Positions 42,852-53,648 of a DNA stretch of 64,000 bases are shown in pieces. Source of the stretch: Rhynchopus sp. YZ270_cl-10 (Eukaryota; Euglenozoa; Diplonemea; Diplonemida; Diplonemidae); NCBI GenBank assembly GCA_964035575.1, contig OZ037835.1, forward strand, positions 124,001 through 188,000. Direction: 5' to 3'. The first letter of the stretch is position 1. Every line of letters begins with the position of its first letter. The position numbers were made by a program, and so were the translations under genes. The notes below the pieces were generated by a model that saw nothing but the letters and a program-made list of their open reading frames with translations, searched no databases and was not told the DNA's origin.

Positions 42852-45788
42852 CTAGCACCACTCTACCCTGGGTACCCCGTTCGCTAGCACCAACCCACTC
42901 GCGTGTCGTCTATCAGTGCAGGAGCTACTGCGACGCTGGGATCGGGAGGTGTGATGCCTGCTGTGTCGGGGGGCCTGCAGGGTGCCTCTTCCACGTCCAC
43001 CACCTACGTCTTCTTCTTCTAAGTCGCGACCACTGATGCCTGTGGTGGTAGGTGCACTGCCACCACCGGGCTGAAATGAATCCCCCAACCCCACAGCCAG
43101 AAGAGGGGTGAAACTATCTCTGCTATCCAGGAAGCCTTCCCTGCCACGGCCGCGGGAGTGTGGTAAAGGACGTTTGGTGGGTGCGATTGGGCCTTGCCGT
43201 GGTGTTTCATACAAAGAAACTTCACCGTTTTTTGGTGTAGTACAGCTCAAGAGCTCAAGACCGTTTTCGATGTCGACGGTGAGGAGCGAGGAATTACGAA
43301 TGTCGGCGCGGGTGTCGCTCTGCCGGTCGGAGGTGTCTGACTGTGTGGTCTCGAGAATTGCTAGACTGCGACCTTGGGGATGTATGAGGAGGGCTGCCTT
43401 GTTCAAAACGTCTTCCTGAAGGTTGCCCCTACGTCCTGATGTGATGACGTATATGTCAGTGAGAATGTCTAAAGCAATTTTGACAACCAGAAGCATGAAG
43501 GCCACAGTCAGCAGCCTGGAGGAGACGTCAAACAGCCATGAGTCCAGCGTGGCCGTGTAGTACCCTGCAGCCATCACCACCATCGCGGCGAGCTGCGTGC
43601 CCAGGAGGAGGATGTCCAGCGCAGCATCCCTGGAGCGTGCGTGAGGCCAGAACAGACCTTCCAGCATCAGGAGAACTAAGAAGACAAGCCCAGAAGCCAT
43701 CTTGACGTGCCCACACCCTTCGCTTGTCTCAGGCGCCGTGCTCTGAATCGCGCTCAGCGCGAAGGAAGAGACAAACTCGATAAGAAGAAACCACGTCGCG
43801 CCCTGCTTGTACGGGCGGATCACGGTGTAGCGCTGCACCCACATCGGGTTACGTTGCATGGACACCCACTCCCCTTCGCCTAGGAGCGAGATAAGTGCAC
43901 GGTTCTGTCTTCCTTCCGCTCTCGCATACACACCGTACGCAGGAACACCTTGAGTGATCGTGAGGTGCAGCACCACAGGCACCACAGCGCACACCAGCAG
44001 AATAGCCGCACCCACAGCAGCATGCCAGCCCTTCTCCGGGTGGAACACAAGCGACATGCCTGCAAGCGTGAGGCCTTGATAGAAGTATTGGAACACAAGC
44101 ACCGGGGCGGAGGGGAGGCGCAGCAGGCCCACTACGTCCCGATCCTTGAAGAAGGTGGGGAACAGGCAGGTCCCCACGACACGCACGACAGGCACCGCAA
44201 CGAAGCAGGCAGCTATGAAGGTCGCCAGCATCGCAATGTTGGCGGCGACGGCGCCGACGGGCTTGCTGTTGTCCAGCGAGAGGCCTGTGGGGTGCAGTGC
44301 CGTCGAGAGGTCGCGCGAGCAGCCTTTGCTCACCAAAGCCAGACGCAGTGCAGCACCACTGGAGAACCCCGCCGCTGAGCTTGCCACAGCGATTGTCGCG
44401 GATGAGTCCTCAAACCCCATCAGGTCCACCACCTTCACGTCTGCGATGCTCATCAGAGGCGGTGGTGCAGTGTCGTTCAGAGTGGCCACGAAGTCTGGTG
44501 CCACAGTCGCGTGAGGCACTGTGGTTTCGGGAACGTCTGTGGCAGGGAGTGCAGCAGGTGTGTAGGTCGCTGGTGCTGTGGTGTCCATGGGTGTGTCGGT
44601 GGCCAGTGGTATGTAAGTAGCGGCGTAGAGTGGTGCTGCAGTGAGGGGTGTGGCCGTGTCTGGTGCAGGTGTCGGTGCTGTGGTGAGTGGTGGCAGGGTG
44701 GCAGGCGGGGATGTTGCTGGTGGTGCTGTTGCCGGTGCAAGCGTCGGAGGTGCAAGAGTCTCAGGTGCTTGTGTTTCAGGTGCCAGTGTGGCTGGTGACA
44801 AAGTCGGTGGTGGCAAGGTGGCTGGCGCTCCCGTCAGTGGTGGGTTCGTCAGTGGCGGGATCGTCGCCGGTGCTGGTGTTGCAGGTGCTTGTGTCGGTGG
44901 TGCCGCTGTTGCTGGTGCCGGTGTAAGTGGTGCCAGTGTTGGCGGGGCTGGAGTCAGTGGTGCAGAGGTCGCAGGTGCCACTGTTGCAGGCGCAAGTGTA
45001 GGTGGCGTCACTGTAAGTGGTGCAGATGTAAGGGGCGCAGCTGTTGCCGGTGCCGGTGTTGGTGGTGCCAAAGTTGGCGGAGCGGGTGTTACTGGCGCTG
45101 TTGTGGGTGGTGCTGGTGTGGGTGCCAATGTTGGAGGTGCTGGCGTCGGAGGTGAAGGGGTTGGAGGCGCAGGTGTGGGTGCCGGTGTCGCTGGAGCATC
45201 TGTCGCAGGTGCGTCAGTTGGCGGTGCGTCAGTGTCCGGAGCATTTGTCGCATCGCACGCATAGAACTTGAAGTTCTTGACAGTGCCGTCGAGCGGCGTA
45301 TCTTGGAGCCACGGGCTTCTCTCCACGAGGTTGATCGTGCGTGTGACCATGAGGGGAAGAGCTGCGACGCCACTCACGCGCTCGACACCATCGATGTAGA
45401 GCACAGCCGACCCTGTCGTAGGGCCCGTGCGTGTGAACACCAGCACCATAGACATCTCGACACCCAACGGCGAGGCTACGGGGTCCGCGATCCCAGCCTG
45501 AATTGTGGCGCCGTGGTACACATGGGAGTCCCACCTCCCCTGATTTAGCCCAAGCAGCACATTGTCCTGGTCTCGTCCATTCGAAAAGTCAAACACACGT
45601 CCCCAAGACGTCGCTGCATTCACGGTCACATCCGCCTCCATCCGGAACCCACCCCCAAAGGTTAGAGTTCGGGTAGAATCATGTTCACTGCTGTCTGCGA
45701 ACGACGTGAGCAGGATGGGAGCAGCACACGGCTGTGGTGGCACAGCTGCAGCACTGCATATCAAAGTAGACAAAAATGCAAATCGCAT
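42852..45788 (-). CDS. LamG-like ectodomain, Thr/Pro stalk, polytopic membrane protein
   Basis: 978 residues from the ATG at 45788 (MRFAFLSTLICSAAAVPPQP, a good signal peptide; the open frame continues 41 codons upstream without one). Residues about 30-178 resemble a LamG or concanavalin-type jelly roll (RTLTFGGGFRMEADVTV, VLYIDGVERVSG, GTVKNFKFYACDA). Residues 180-435 are a stalk of TxAP and TPAPP repeats, likely O-glycosylated. Residues 512-787 have about seven hydrophobic segments, with landmarks GEGEWVSMQRNPMW, IRPYKQ and CGHVKMASGL. The rest is a polar cytosolic tail. The membrane part is clearly related to that of the gene at 62631. Architecture recalls large surface-protein families of free-living kinetoplastid-like protists (memory, not a search). 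Role probably surface adhesion or sensing; the molecular function is unknown. Confidence 0.85.
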   Translation of the reverse strand: MRFAFLSTLICSAAAVPPQPCAAPILLTSFADSSEHDSTRTLTFGGGFRMEADVTVNAATSWGRVFDFSNGRDQDNVLLGLNQGRWDSHVYHGATIQAGIADPVASPLGVEMSMVLVFTRTGPTTGSAVLYIDGVERVSGVAALPLMVTRTINLVERSPWLQDTPLDGTVKNFKFYACDATNAPDTDAPPTDAPATDAPATPAPTPAPPTPSPPTPAPPTLAPTPAPPTTAPVTPAPPTLAPPTPAPATAAPLTSAPLTVTPPTLAPATVAPATSAPLTPAPPTLAPLTPAPATAAPPTQAPATPAPATIPPLTNPPLTGAPATLPPPTLSPATLAPETQAPETLAPPTLAPATAPPATSPPATLPPLTTAPTPAPDTATPLTAAPLYAATYIPLATDTPMDTTAPATYTPAALPATDVPETTVPHATVAPDFVATLNDTAPPPLMSIADVKVVDLMGFEDSSATIAVASSAAGFSSGAALRLALVSKGCSRDLSTALHPTGLSLDNSKPVGAVAANIAMLATFIAACFVAVPVVRVVGTCLFPTFFKDRDVVGLLRLPSAPVLVFQYFYQGLTLAGMSLVFHPEKGWHAAVGAAILLVCAVVPVVLHLTITQGVPAYGVYARAEGRQNRALISLLGEGEWVSMQRNPMWVQRYTVIRPYKQGATWFLLIEFVSSFALSAIQSTAPETSEGCGHVKMASGLVFLVLLMLEGLFWPHARSRDAALDILLLGTQLAAMVVMAAGYYTATLDSWLFDVSSRLLTVAFMLLVVKIALDILTDIYVITSGRRGNLQEDVLNKAALLIHPQGRSLAILETTQSDTSDRQSDTRADIRNSSLLTVDIENGLELLSCTTPKNGEVSLYETPRQGPIAPTKRPLPHSRGRGREGFLDSRDSFTPLLAVGLGDSFQPGGGSAPTTTGISGRDLEEEDVGGGRGRGTLQAPRHSRHHTSRSQRRSSSCTDRRHASGLVLANGVPRVEWC

Positions 45789-47040
45789 TTCTGTAGTGTG
45801 GTGTAATGTGGTGGGTTGGAGAGGGTGGGGTGGTGGGAGGGGACAACACAGAGGAAATAGACAAAAATACTGTTCTTTTCGATTTAGCATATACAGCAAC
45901 ACAACAAACACCAGTCCCTACTTCTTCTTCCTCCCCCAAATTCCCAGATTCGGTCACGGATGAGATGAGTGAAGATCGTGTTCGCTAGAAACGTCTTGGC
46001 GCATTCATAGATCCGTACCACTCCCACAGGCGTCACCTGCGTATGTTGCAATTCGAAGGATACGTTGTGGTCGAAGAAGGAGATGCCCTTTGCAGAAATT
46101 CCTGGCCGCAGGACTACTAAGGCACCCGAGCATGCCAAGGCCGCATACAAACGCCTGGAACGATTATCGCGATCGGGAGAAGAACAAGCCTCATAATGGG
46201 GGAAATGCTGCGTACAAAGAGATGCTGCTGAACGAGAATGCTCAGTGCATTTTAAACACACATTTTCTTTCCTTACTTCAAAAACTCTCTCTTTTTTTAT
46301 TATTTGGTTTTGGTTGAGACACATCAATGGTGTCAGTTCTGTGGAATCACTGAACCACCCATATCCTGTATGTTGATTGTTCTTTCCCTGCGTTGACTGC
46401 AGGAAAGTTCGCGTCGCCAGCAAACACAGCATCCAGCGGATCCAACGAGGTTGGCGGCAATTTTGAAGACCCACGCAGGGTCGAGACCCACTGTATTCTC
46501 CGAGAGGTTGCACACCGTCAAACACTATCAACAGTGCCCGGCAGTAGCCTTGTCGTCCCGGCACACCATATTCACCGCTTCTGCATCCAACGGACTAATT
46601 TTCGGGGGGGGGGGAATGAATAGGTTCAGGTCCAGGACACGTCTTCCCTAGACCATTTTTTGGACGTTCATTCCCTCATCCCTGGAATTTGTTGTGTTTT
46701 TATTTTCATCGAAACTGGGCTTAAATGCATTTCCGAGTTCCGCGCACTTCACCATAAAAAAAATCGATAAAAAGACCAAAATATTGGCCATATAAAGGTG
46801 ATCCACGCTAAATGACACTTTTCGTGACAGCGACTAATATGTGCTGCAATGGTACTCATGCAAGCTCCTCATTCCCAAAAGGTACAGAGGCACTCATCAG
46901 TGTTGATACCCCATGAAACGGAGAAAACGGGACTGACACCTTCGACGGCATCCACTGCACATGGTTTGCAGTGCCAGTTATCTATGTGGCCGCCAACGTT
47001 ACAACACACGATCAACCAAGTTCTGTTCGTAATGGTAGAG
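45789..47040 (-). other. Upstream region with scattered coding-like fragments
   Basis: On the minus strand 46320-45960 is open and protein-like (CTEHSRSAASLCTQHF, RRLYAALACSGALVVLR, ISFFDHNVSFELQHT). Near 46395-46440 another frame reads AVFAGDANFPAVNAG, reminiscent of the TFAGDKMLATFNA motif of the cyclase-like genes, and a tract before it is also open. These may be decayed remnants of one cyclase-type gene, but I cannot trace them confidently. 46640-46850 shows nothing. Confidence 0.3.
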
Positions 47041-47042
47041 CC

Positions 47043-47273
47043 TTACCCGTCGTAGCGTGCGGCATCGTCAGACATGTAACGGAAATTCATAAAGAAGACG
47101 CGGGTTGAGCATCTGGAATGGGTAGACTCGTTGAAGCCATAGAGCGTGTTCTGCACCACCTTTAGCTTGTACTCAACTTGGCGCACCTCGTCTGTCAGGG
47201 CCTGTGTCACAGGCAAGAAACCCGTACCACGAATCTGACCAACCAGCTCGAGTGTTCTTCCCCAGATATGCAT
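47043..47273 (-). CDS. Short unassigned open frame
   Basis: 76 codons, balanced composition (LELVGQIRGTGFLPVTQALT, DEVRQVEYKLKVVQNTLYGF), more protein-like than the surrounding DNA. It begins at the left edge of the element 47351-48602, so it may be one exon or a truncated remnant. No family recognised. Confidence 0.35.
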   Translation of the reverse strand: MHIWGRTLELVGQIRGTGFLPVTQALTDEVRQVEYKLKVVQNTLYGFNESTHSRCSTRVFFMNFRYMSDDAARYDG

Positions 47274-47350
47274 GCGTCACGTCGATTACGTACCTTCCAC
47301 TCTCAACGCCATTTTTAAATCCATTTTTAAAAAAGATGAAAAGCAGAGAG

Positions 47351-48602
47351 TTACTGGGGGGGAGCTAATACAAGTACCGGGTACTTGTATTGAGCGGGTA
47401 AAACTAATAGATCCGGGTTTTTCAAAAATAAAAAAGGTGATGGGGGTACTTGTATTAAAAACTTTTTCCTGTGTCACCAGTACTCAACCGCGTGAGTCCG
47501 CACCTTCGGGCATCACCTTCCCTCATAGCTCATGTCAAAGCCGTCTTCGCACAGCGCTGCTGCAGACGCCATCGTACGCCATACGTCCGCAGTTGTATCA
47601 TATAAAGAAAGCTTTTTGATAAAAATTAGCGAAATACAAAAACCAGCGCGTGTGGAAGAAAAAAGGAGAGGAAAATATTTTTTCTGATTCAAAGTGGTGT
47701 TTACGTTTTGGGTACGGGGCGGAGAATAAAATCTGTTCGATAAAAGAAACGCGAGCTTATTGTTTTATCTTGTTCAATTTTGTATGGGGGGAAAATAATT
47801 TTTTTTGTATGGGACAACGCCTTAGCAAAAATCCGAAAAATCGAGAAAAGAGAAAAGGTGTGAATCAGGCTTCGCGCTAACTTTTGGAAAAAATCTGAAA
47901 AATCATGTTTCGGGCCCAAAAATACGCACCTCAAATAGTTGCGACGGGTAACGTCTGGGGTGAAAAAACAGTGCTTTGTGGCATTTCTGAGACAATCCCG
48001 CGATGTGGTGGGGCATATTCGGAAAAATGGACAAATTTTTAGTGACTTAAATTTTCACAAAATATGAACCCAGACTCCTAAACAAGGGCATTTTCAGTCT
48101 GAAAACCCAATTTCAGATGAAATTGTGGTGTTTTTGACTGGGAACAGGCAGCGCCGCAGGTGCACGGTACCCAACTTTTTTCGTTTTTTCTTTTCTCTGG
48201 TTTCTTTTGATTGCGCGAGCTGATTGCTCTCCACGGTGGGGTCACATGTACAAAAAGACTCTAAAGTACCCTTACTATGAAATATGAGATTCTCTGGTTT
48301 TGGTAAAGAAACCCCGGTTTGCAAAAAACGCACCACAAAAATATCCAAAAATCCCGGGCCAAGGGCCAACAATTAGCGCAAAGCCTGGCACCGAAATAGA
48401 AAAAAAAAATTCTCGATTTTTGTGGTAAAAATTGCTGGGAAAATTTTTTTGGCACCACCTGCTAAGAAAAACGTACACAAAAGTGGGGGGTACTTGTATT
48501 AAAAATATAAATTAATTTAAATCGAAAAACCCGGGGGGTACTTGTATTTGCAGGGGTACTTGTATTACCCGGGGGTACTTGTATTAGCCCCCCCCCCAGT
48601 AA
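47351..48602. mobile_element. 1.25-kb element with G-run TIRs and ACAAGTACC motifs
   Basis: Outer ends TTACTGGGGGGG (47351) and CCCCCCCAGTAA (to 48602). Just inside are several copies of AATACAAGTACC and its inverse: three on the left (about 47366-47455) and four on the right (48487-48588), mainly facing each other. The interior contains a SINE-like repeat (47606-47776) and a piece of the 2565-type dispersed family (48000-48100), so it has collected insertions. No transposase seen. The same outer TIR is used by 60623-60957. Confidence 0.75.
47606..47776 (+). mobile_element. SINE-like repeat, 5'-truncated copy
   Basis: Begins AAAGCTTTTTGATAAAAATT, contains AATACAAAAACCAGCGCG and the 90-bp 3' block, and ends CTTGTTCA. 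Nested in the element 47351-48602. Confidence 0.75.
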
Positions 48603-49480
48603 AAAAAGAGAAAGAACAGAAAAAAACTTTGTGTGAAAAAGTTTTTTTCTGTCAAGTGTTTTTGTGCGTTAGCGGAGAAGAAAACAGTTTCCGAAAAGGC
48701 TCCTTCGTCGCTTGGGTGCCATGACCGCCGTTTCTTTTGTAAATATACTGAGGTTACTGATAATTCGTGTACCATGTGTGCCTGGCACAAATATATAAAT
48801 GAAGTGCCGAACTCCGAGGAATTATCACATTCCGACGGAGGCCCCCATCTTGAGCTAAGGTGGGGACCCGGGCGCGAAGCGCGCCGGGGTCGACCGAGTT
48901 TGACCGAGTTTCAGCGAAAACCCCCGAATATGTATAATGCCCTGTTGTAATAAAATTTTAAAAAAAAAGGAACAGAAATCAAAAAAAGTTTTGGAGGGAT
49001 GGAGGGTTGGAGGTGGGGGGGGCGAGAAAGCTCGGAATTCGCTTTTTAAAAACTTGGTTGTATTAGTGTAGCCACCCTAGTCTAGGCTAGAGTGTGCTCC
49101 ACTTTTGTTTTTTTGCCCAAACCGATTTTTTACCCCAAACCGGTTTTATTTGAAAAAAAAAATCAAATTTTTTAAACTCCCCTGTTTTTCCCCCACCCCC
49201 ACAAACAATAAAGCAATAAAAACGATGAAGACAAAAAGGGAGAGGTTGTGGTGAAACGTGAAAACATGAAAAATGGGGCTAAATGAAAATGGGTACTAGG
49301 AAATTGTTTACCACCGAATTTACCCCTAAAAACTATAAAGACAAAAGGGAGAGGTTGTGGTGAAACACACATCTCGACCTGTCGGTGAAGTGTGGCTCTA
49401 CTCCAACCCGCCCCAGAACAGAAAATAGAAAAAGGAAGGGAGTAGGGGTACGGTGTTCAAGTTCCTTTTAGCATCGCATG
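48603..49480. other. No gene seen; low-complexity and repeat pieces
   Basis: 48880-48910 contains a GC-rich hairpin CCCGGGCGCGAAGCGCGCCGGGG-type palindrome (described, not a gene). 49225-49480 is a copy of the 42430 repeat with an internal tandem duplication. The remainder is AT-rich. Confidence 0.5.
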
Positions 49481-49499
49481 TAATCATTAAAAAAAACAG

Positions 49500-49605
49500 C
49501 AGACGGATTCATCGCAAAATACCACATTTTGGGTTGTCTTTGGTGGCTTGTGAAAGGAGGAGGCTACCCAAAAACTGTGGTGGAAGCGAATTCATTTTTC
49601 TGCCA
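49500..49605. mobile_element. Small hairpin MITE, copy 2
   Basis: Matches 38297-38404 (GATTCATCGCAAAATACCAC, GTTGTCTTTGGTGGCTTGTG, AAAACTGTGGT) with divergence at the ends. Confidence 0.75.
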
Positions 49606-49726
49606 AGAAAGTTGCTAAGAAAGTTGAGAGATGAATGTGCCTTGCGTGCATAAACATCTAAAAAAAGCTTGTTGATAAAAAATGAACGAAGCACAAAAAC
49701 CAACGCGCGTGGAAGAAAATATTTGT

Positions 49727-50145
49727 TCTTTTTATTTTTCCTTCCTTCAAAACTACACACAACGCTTTTGGTTTTTGGGAGACACACAAGGTGCCGGGTT
49801 CTATGATATGCACGGAACCACCCTGCACCTGTTTGTCATATTGTTTCCCGTGCAATACATGGAGAAACGTTTCACACTCGAAACTAGGGAAAGCTTTTTG
49901 ATAAAAATTAGTGAAATACAAAAACCAGTGTGGAAGAAAAAAGGAGAGGAAAATATTTTTTCTGATTCAAAGTGGTGTTTACGTTTTGGGTACGGGGCGG
50001 AGAATAAAATTTGTTCGATAAAAGAAACGCGAGCTTATTGTTTTATCTTGTTCAGATTCAAAGTGGTGTTTATGTTTTGGGTACGGGGCGGAGAATAAAA
50101 TATGTTCGATAAAAGAAACGCAAGCTTTTTGTTTTATCTTGTTCA
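49727..50145 (+). mobile_element. SINE-like repeat with a doubled 3' block
   Basis: A standard copy (TTTTTATTTTTCCTTCC to CTTGTTCA at 50054) is followed at once by a second 90-bp 3' block (50055-50145). The two blocks differ at several positions, so the doubling is not brand new; either a tandem array or a second element inserted at the same end. Confidence 0.75.
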
Positions 50146-50552
50146 TAAAAAATTGTGGCTTAAAAGGGTGTGCACGTCTCTGCAGACGACATACACCAGC
50201 AGAAGATGACACGAGACTCTGATGCTGAAATTTCATATTCTGAAATCCAGTTTTTTTCGGTATCAAAACAGGCATCTCGCTAACTCGGCCGGGGTTCCTA
50301 AATATCCAGAACGATGGGAAAAAATACCCTCAGTTTTAGCACCTGATGGGGCTGGCTTTTCCACATTGTAGCCTTCACGTTGCGATGATGGGAAAGGAAC
50401 AGGTGGGTTGCAACCTATCGCGCAGGCGCACGGTACTACCGTGTACATACTATATTTCTTTCGCTACGCTGCACTGCTTCTCGTGATTAGTCACCGTTGC
50501 TAGTAAATTGGTTGAACTATTTTGTGTTATTTTCCATTCAGCTTACTTTATC

Positions 50553-50781
50553 TACCGACCCTCCCCCGTGAAATTGTCACCCCCAAAAAACCGGTATTTT
50601 GCCCCGACGGACAATTTCAAGGCAGGGGGAAGGGAGTCGCGGGGACAACTTTTGCTCTCCCTTCTTCACACCAAAACGGCCACACCCCTACAGTACGAGA
50701 AATTGCCCCCCTCACTTTTTCCCCCAGGGGGGACAATTTCAAGGGGGTCGGAGGGGGACAATTTCACGGGGAGGGTCGGTA
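50553..50781. mobile_element. 229-bp MITE with ACCGACCCTCCCC ends
   Basis: TIRs TACCGACCCTCCCC followed by GTGAAATTGTC face each other at 50553 and 50781. Internal GGACAATTTCAAGG motifs repeat. A related copy lacking one end is at 62435-62592 in reverse, and a scrap is at 61472-61496. Confidence 0.8.
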
Positions 50782-51499
50782 TTCAAAAAAAGAGGAAAAG
50801 AAACTCAAAAAAAAATGGTGTGAGCATCATAACTGTATTAACAATTCGCGAAGGGGGAGAAAAAACAAGAATAGTGAAGTTATTGTATTATTAATGCAGG
50901 CACCTCCGACTGACCCACGTACGATGCCAGCCATCCGGATGAAAGCACAAGAATAAGAACACGGTGTATAGATGAACGCACCTCTCGTCACTAATTAGTT
51001 TCATGACATGATGTGCACACTACACTTTCTAATCAAAGAAAGCAAACTTTCATCCACACACGAGACGAAAGGGGGTTTAGGGGTAAGAGTTTAATTCTTG
51101 AACGCATACACACACTCAGTCACATTCAAAACAGTGGATTTAATGTACCCCCACCATTCCTGAACGTCTGTACTTCAGTAATACAAACAAACAGTATTAA
51201 AAAGCAAACGTTCAAATCAAAAAAAAAAATTCAGGCCGTAACAGGGCTCGACTGCCACATAGTGGGCCCTATATTCGTGGTCAATGGGAAGTTCCGTGTA
51301 ACGGCAAGCCACAAGAGTAGAACAACAACAGAAACCCTTGAGAAGCAGACGCAGAGTCTCTCTTCTTACTTGTGTGCTGCAGACAAACATGACAACGCTA
51401 ACCACGACTGCCACGGCAGAGCGGGGTCCCTAACGGTTCACTGGGGGGGATCCACATAGATAAAGAAAGCAAAAACACGAAAGCAAAAAAGGAAAACCA

Positions 51500-51855
51500 A
51501 TAAAAAGTAAAACAAGAAGTCAGGGTTGAAAATCCCGGGTTTCCACAGCTAGCAAAATTAATTCGAAGCCCGGGTTTGTACCCGGGCTTGGTTTTTTGGT
51601 GAAAATAATTTAAATACTGGTGTAATTTTTTTTCTGTAAACCCAATTGATAGCAATTCGCCTGCCGTGTACCATGTGCACCAGGCGCACGTGGTACACGA
51701 ATTGTCAGTAAGCAGTACTTATCATGTCATGGCACTCAAAGGTTCCTGGCGAAGCCACGGTGCGCAACATTTCAAAAAATTGCGCTTATAATCGCACATT
51801 TTTACAGGCAAAGAATGTCATGGGAAGGGTGGGTTGCTTGCGCCGCAGGCTATAG
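51500..51855. other. B2-specific segment, no gene
   Basis: Takes the place of the element found at 39217-39849 in B1. Contains a perfect hairpin AAGCCCGGGT with ACCCGGGCTT near 51567-51594. Nothing else recognised. Confidence 0.5.
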
Positions 51856-52599
51856 GGGAATAATTACACACAAACAACGGTTGCCAAGCAACCTAGTTCC
51901 CCAAAACCCCGGTTCCCCCGTGGTTCCCCACGGGTTCCCCCTTAGACCAGGTGACCGCACGATGAGAACAAATTGCTTTTTGTGAGATGATCGACACCTT
52001 ACTTAGGTAAGTCGTCTTGAAGGCATACAAAAAATAACTGTTACATTGGTGGCCCACCTAAATCAGCAGGGTGTTGGGTCCGTTGGGGGGTGTTGGGAGG
52101 TGAGACACCTTTATTCCCCCTGGCGTGAGCTTTTTTCTCGTTGGTGAAGCTTTTAAACACCTGCATTTGCATTTCCGGAATCCGTCCGCGCTGTGGTGGG
52201 GTAATTTTCCAAAATGGACAAGTTCTGAGAAATGCACACATGTCTTATAACAATAAAAACCCCGTTCGTCTTTGGTTTAGTTGGTACGCTACCCGCGTCA
52301 CACGCACTATCAGTCAGGGGGTTTTTATGGTTTTTTTCTTCAAAACGCCACAAATGGATGTCAAAAAGGAAAAAACCCTTAACCTTTGTTTGTTTGAATC
52401 ATTTCCCACCACAAAGTATTTGTCCTGACAGAAAAAAAAGGTTTTTTGAAGAAGCAAGAATAGACCCATTATCACTGAAACACCAGTAACACGGGTACGT
52501 TAAAAAAGAAAAGTACTTTCCCCCTAACAAAGTACCCTACTGTATTCAAAAAGTACTTTCTCCGAACCTTCACCATAATTATTTTTTGGGGAGTTTTAT

Positions 52600-53640
52600 T
52601 TCCCAACCCAACAACAACGATAAAGCGTGAAGATAATAGAGGAGGTACCCTAAAATAGTGATTTTAAATAAAAACGCTAAAAAAGCTAGGAATTTGGGGG
52701 GCTTTTTTCGGGTCAAAAAAGAGGGGAAAAATAGTGAGGGGAGTTGGGTCCAGTCATAGGGGGTATAGCATATTTTTTGGAAAATTCTTCAAAAAATCAA
52801 GGATTTTTGCTGGGCACAATGAAAATTTTCAGAAAAATCCCAATTTTCGGCCAAATTTGGAGCAAATTATGGCCCACCCACCCCGATTTTGGGTCAAAAA
52901 CCGACTTCATTTTTGCACAGGAGTGCCTATGATTTCGTAAACCAGAGGTCCTCTGGATGCATGACTCACACAACACTGGAAATTGCAAGGAACGGGTCTG
53001 CATGTGCGTGTTCTCTAGCCACCACAGTCACAGGGTATGCACAAAATGACCGAAGTGCAATGGCGTGAACGAAGTGCAATGGCGATAATGGAAAGATAGA
53101 TGCCGGCATTGGTGAATTGCTGGAGTTCTGCACAGGAAGCTAGCATGACGTAGAATCACTGTGTGAACAAAATGACCGTATTTTGGTTGAAAATTTGACT
53201 TGAAATTTTTTTTCATAATTTGCCCAATCGAAGGTTTTCCTTGGATTTTTTGGGCCATTTTATGACGTACCACGCCCGATTTTGGGTCAAAAATCGCCTT
53301 GTATTACCACTGTATTGGTGTAGGCTTGTACACAGAAGTGTGTTTTGTGTAACCACAGATGGTCAAAACACCCGATTTTTGCATTTTTTTTGCATTTTTT
53401 GGTGCCCAAAGACCCACCTCAGTGGTCGAAATTTTCCCGAAAAAAAAAATTTTTTTTTTGAGATTTTTCGATTTTTTGACAAGGCGCTGGCCCATACAAA
53501 GTGCACTGGTGGTACAGAAAATGGCCGGGGAATAAACTCTAGATGCTCAAAACAGCCCAATTCATGCTTTATTTGACTTTTTGGTCTCAGAAGGGTACCC
53601 AGGTGTAGTGAACAGGCCTCAAAAACACTTGTGAAAAAAA
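52600..53640. other. No gene; dispersed low-complexity repeats
   Basis: Contains variants of the CGATTTTGGGTCAAAAA and ATTTTATGACGTACCACGCC phrases shared with 4920-5110, plus A/T runs. A short tandem of CGAAGTGCAATGGCG occurs near 53055-53085. Confidence 0.55.
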
Positions 53641-53648
53641 AAAAAAAA

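Noticed and set aside
44477-45373. Long frames on the plus strand and in other minus frames across the stalk region
   Set aside because: Shadows of the Thr/Pro-repeat coding sequence of the surface-protein gene.
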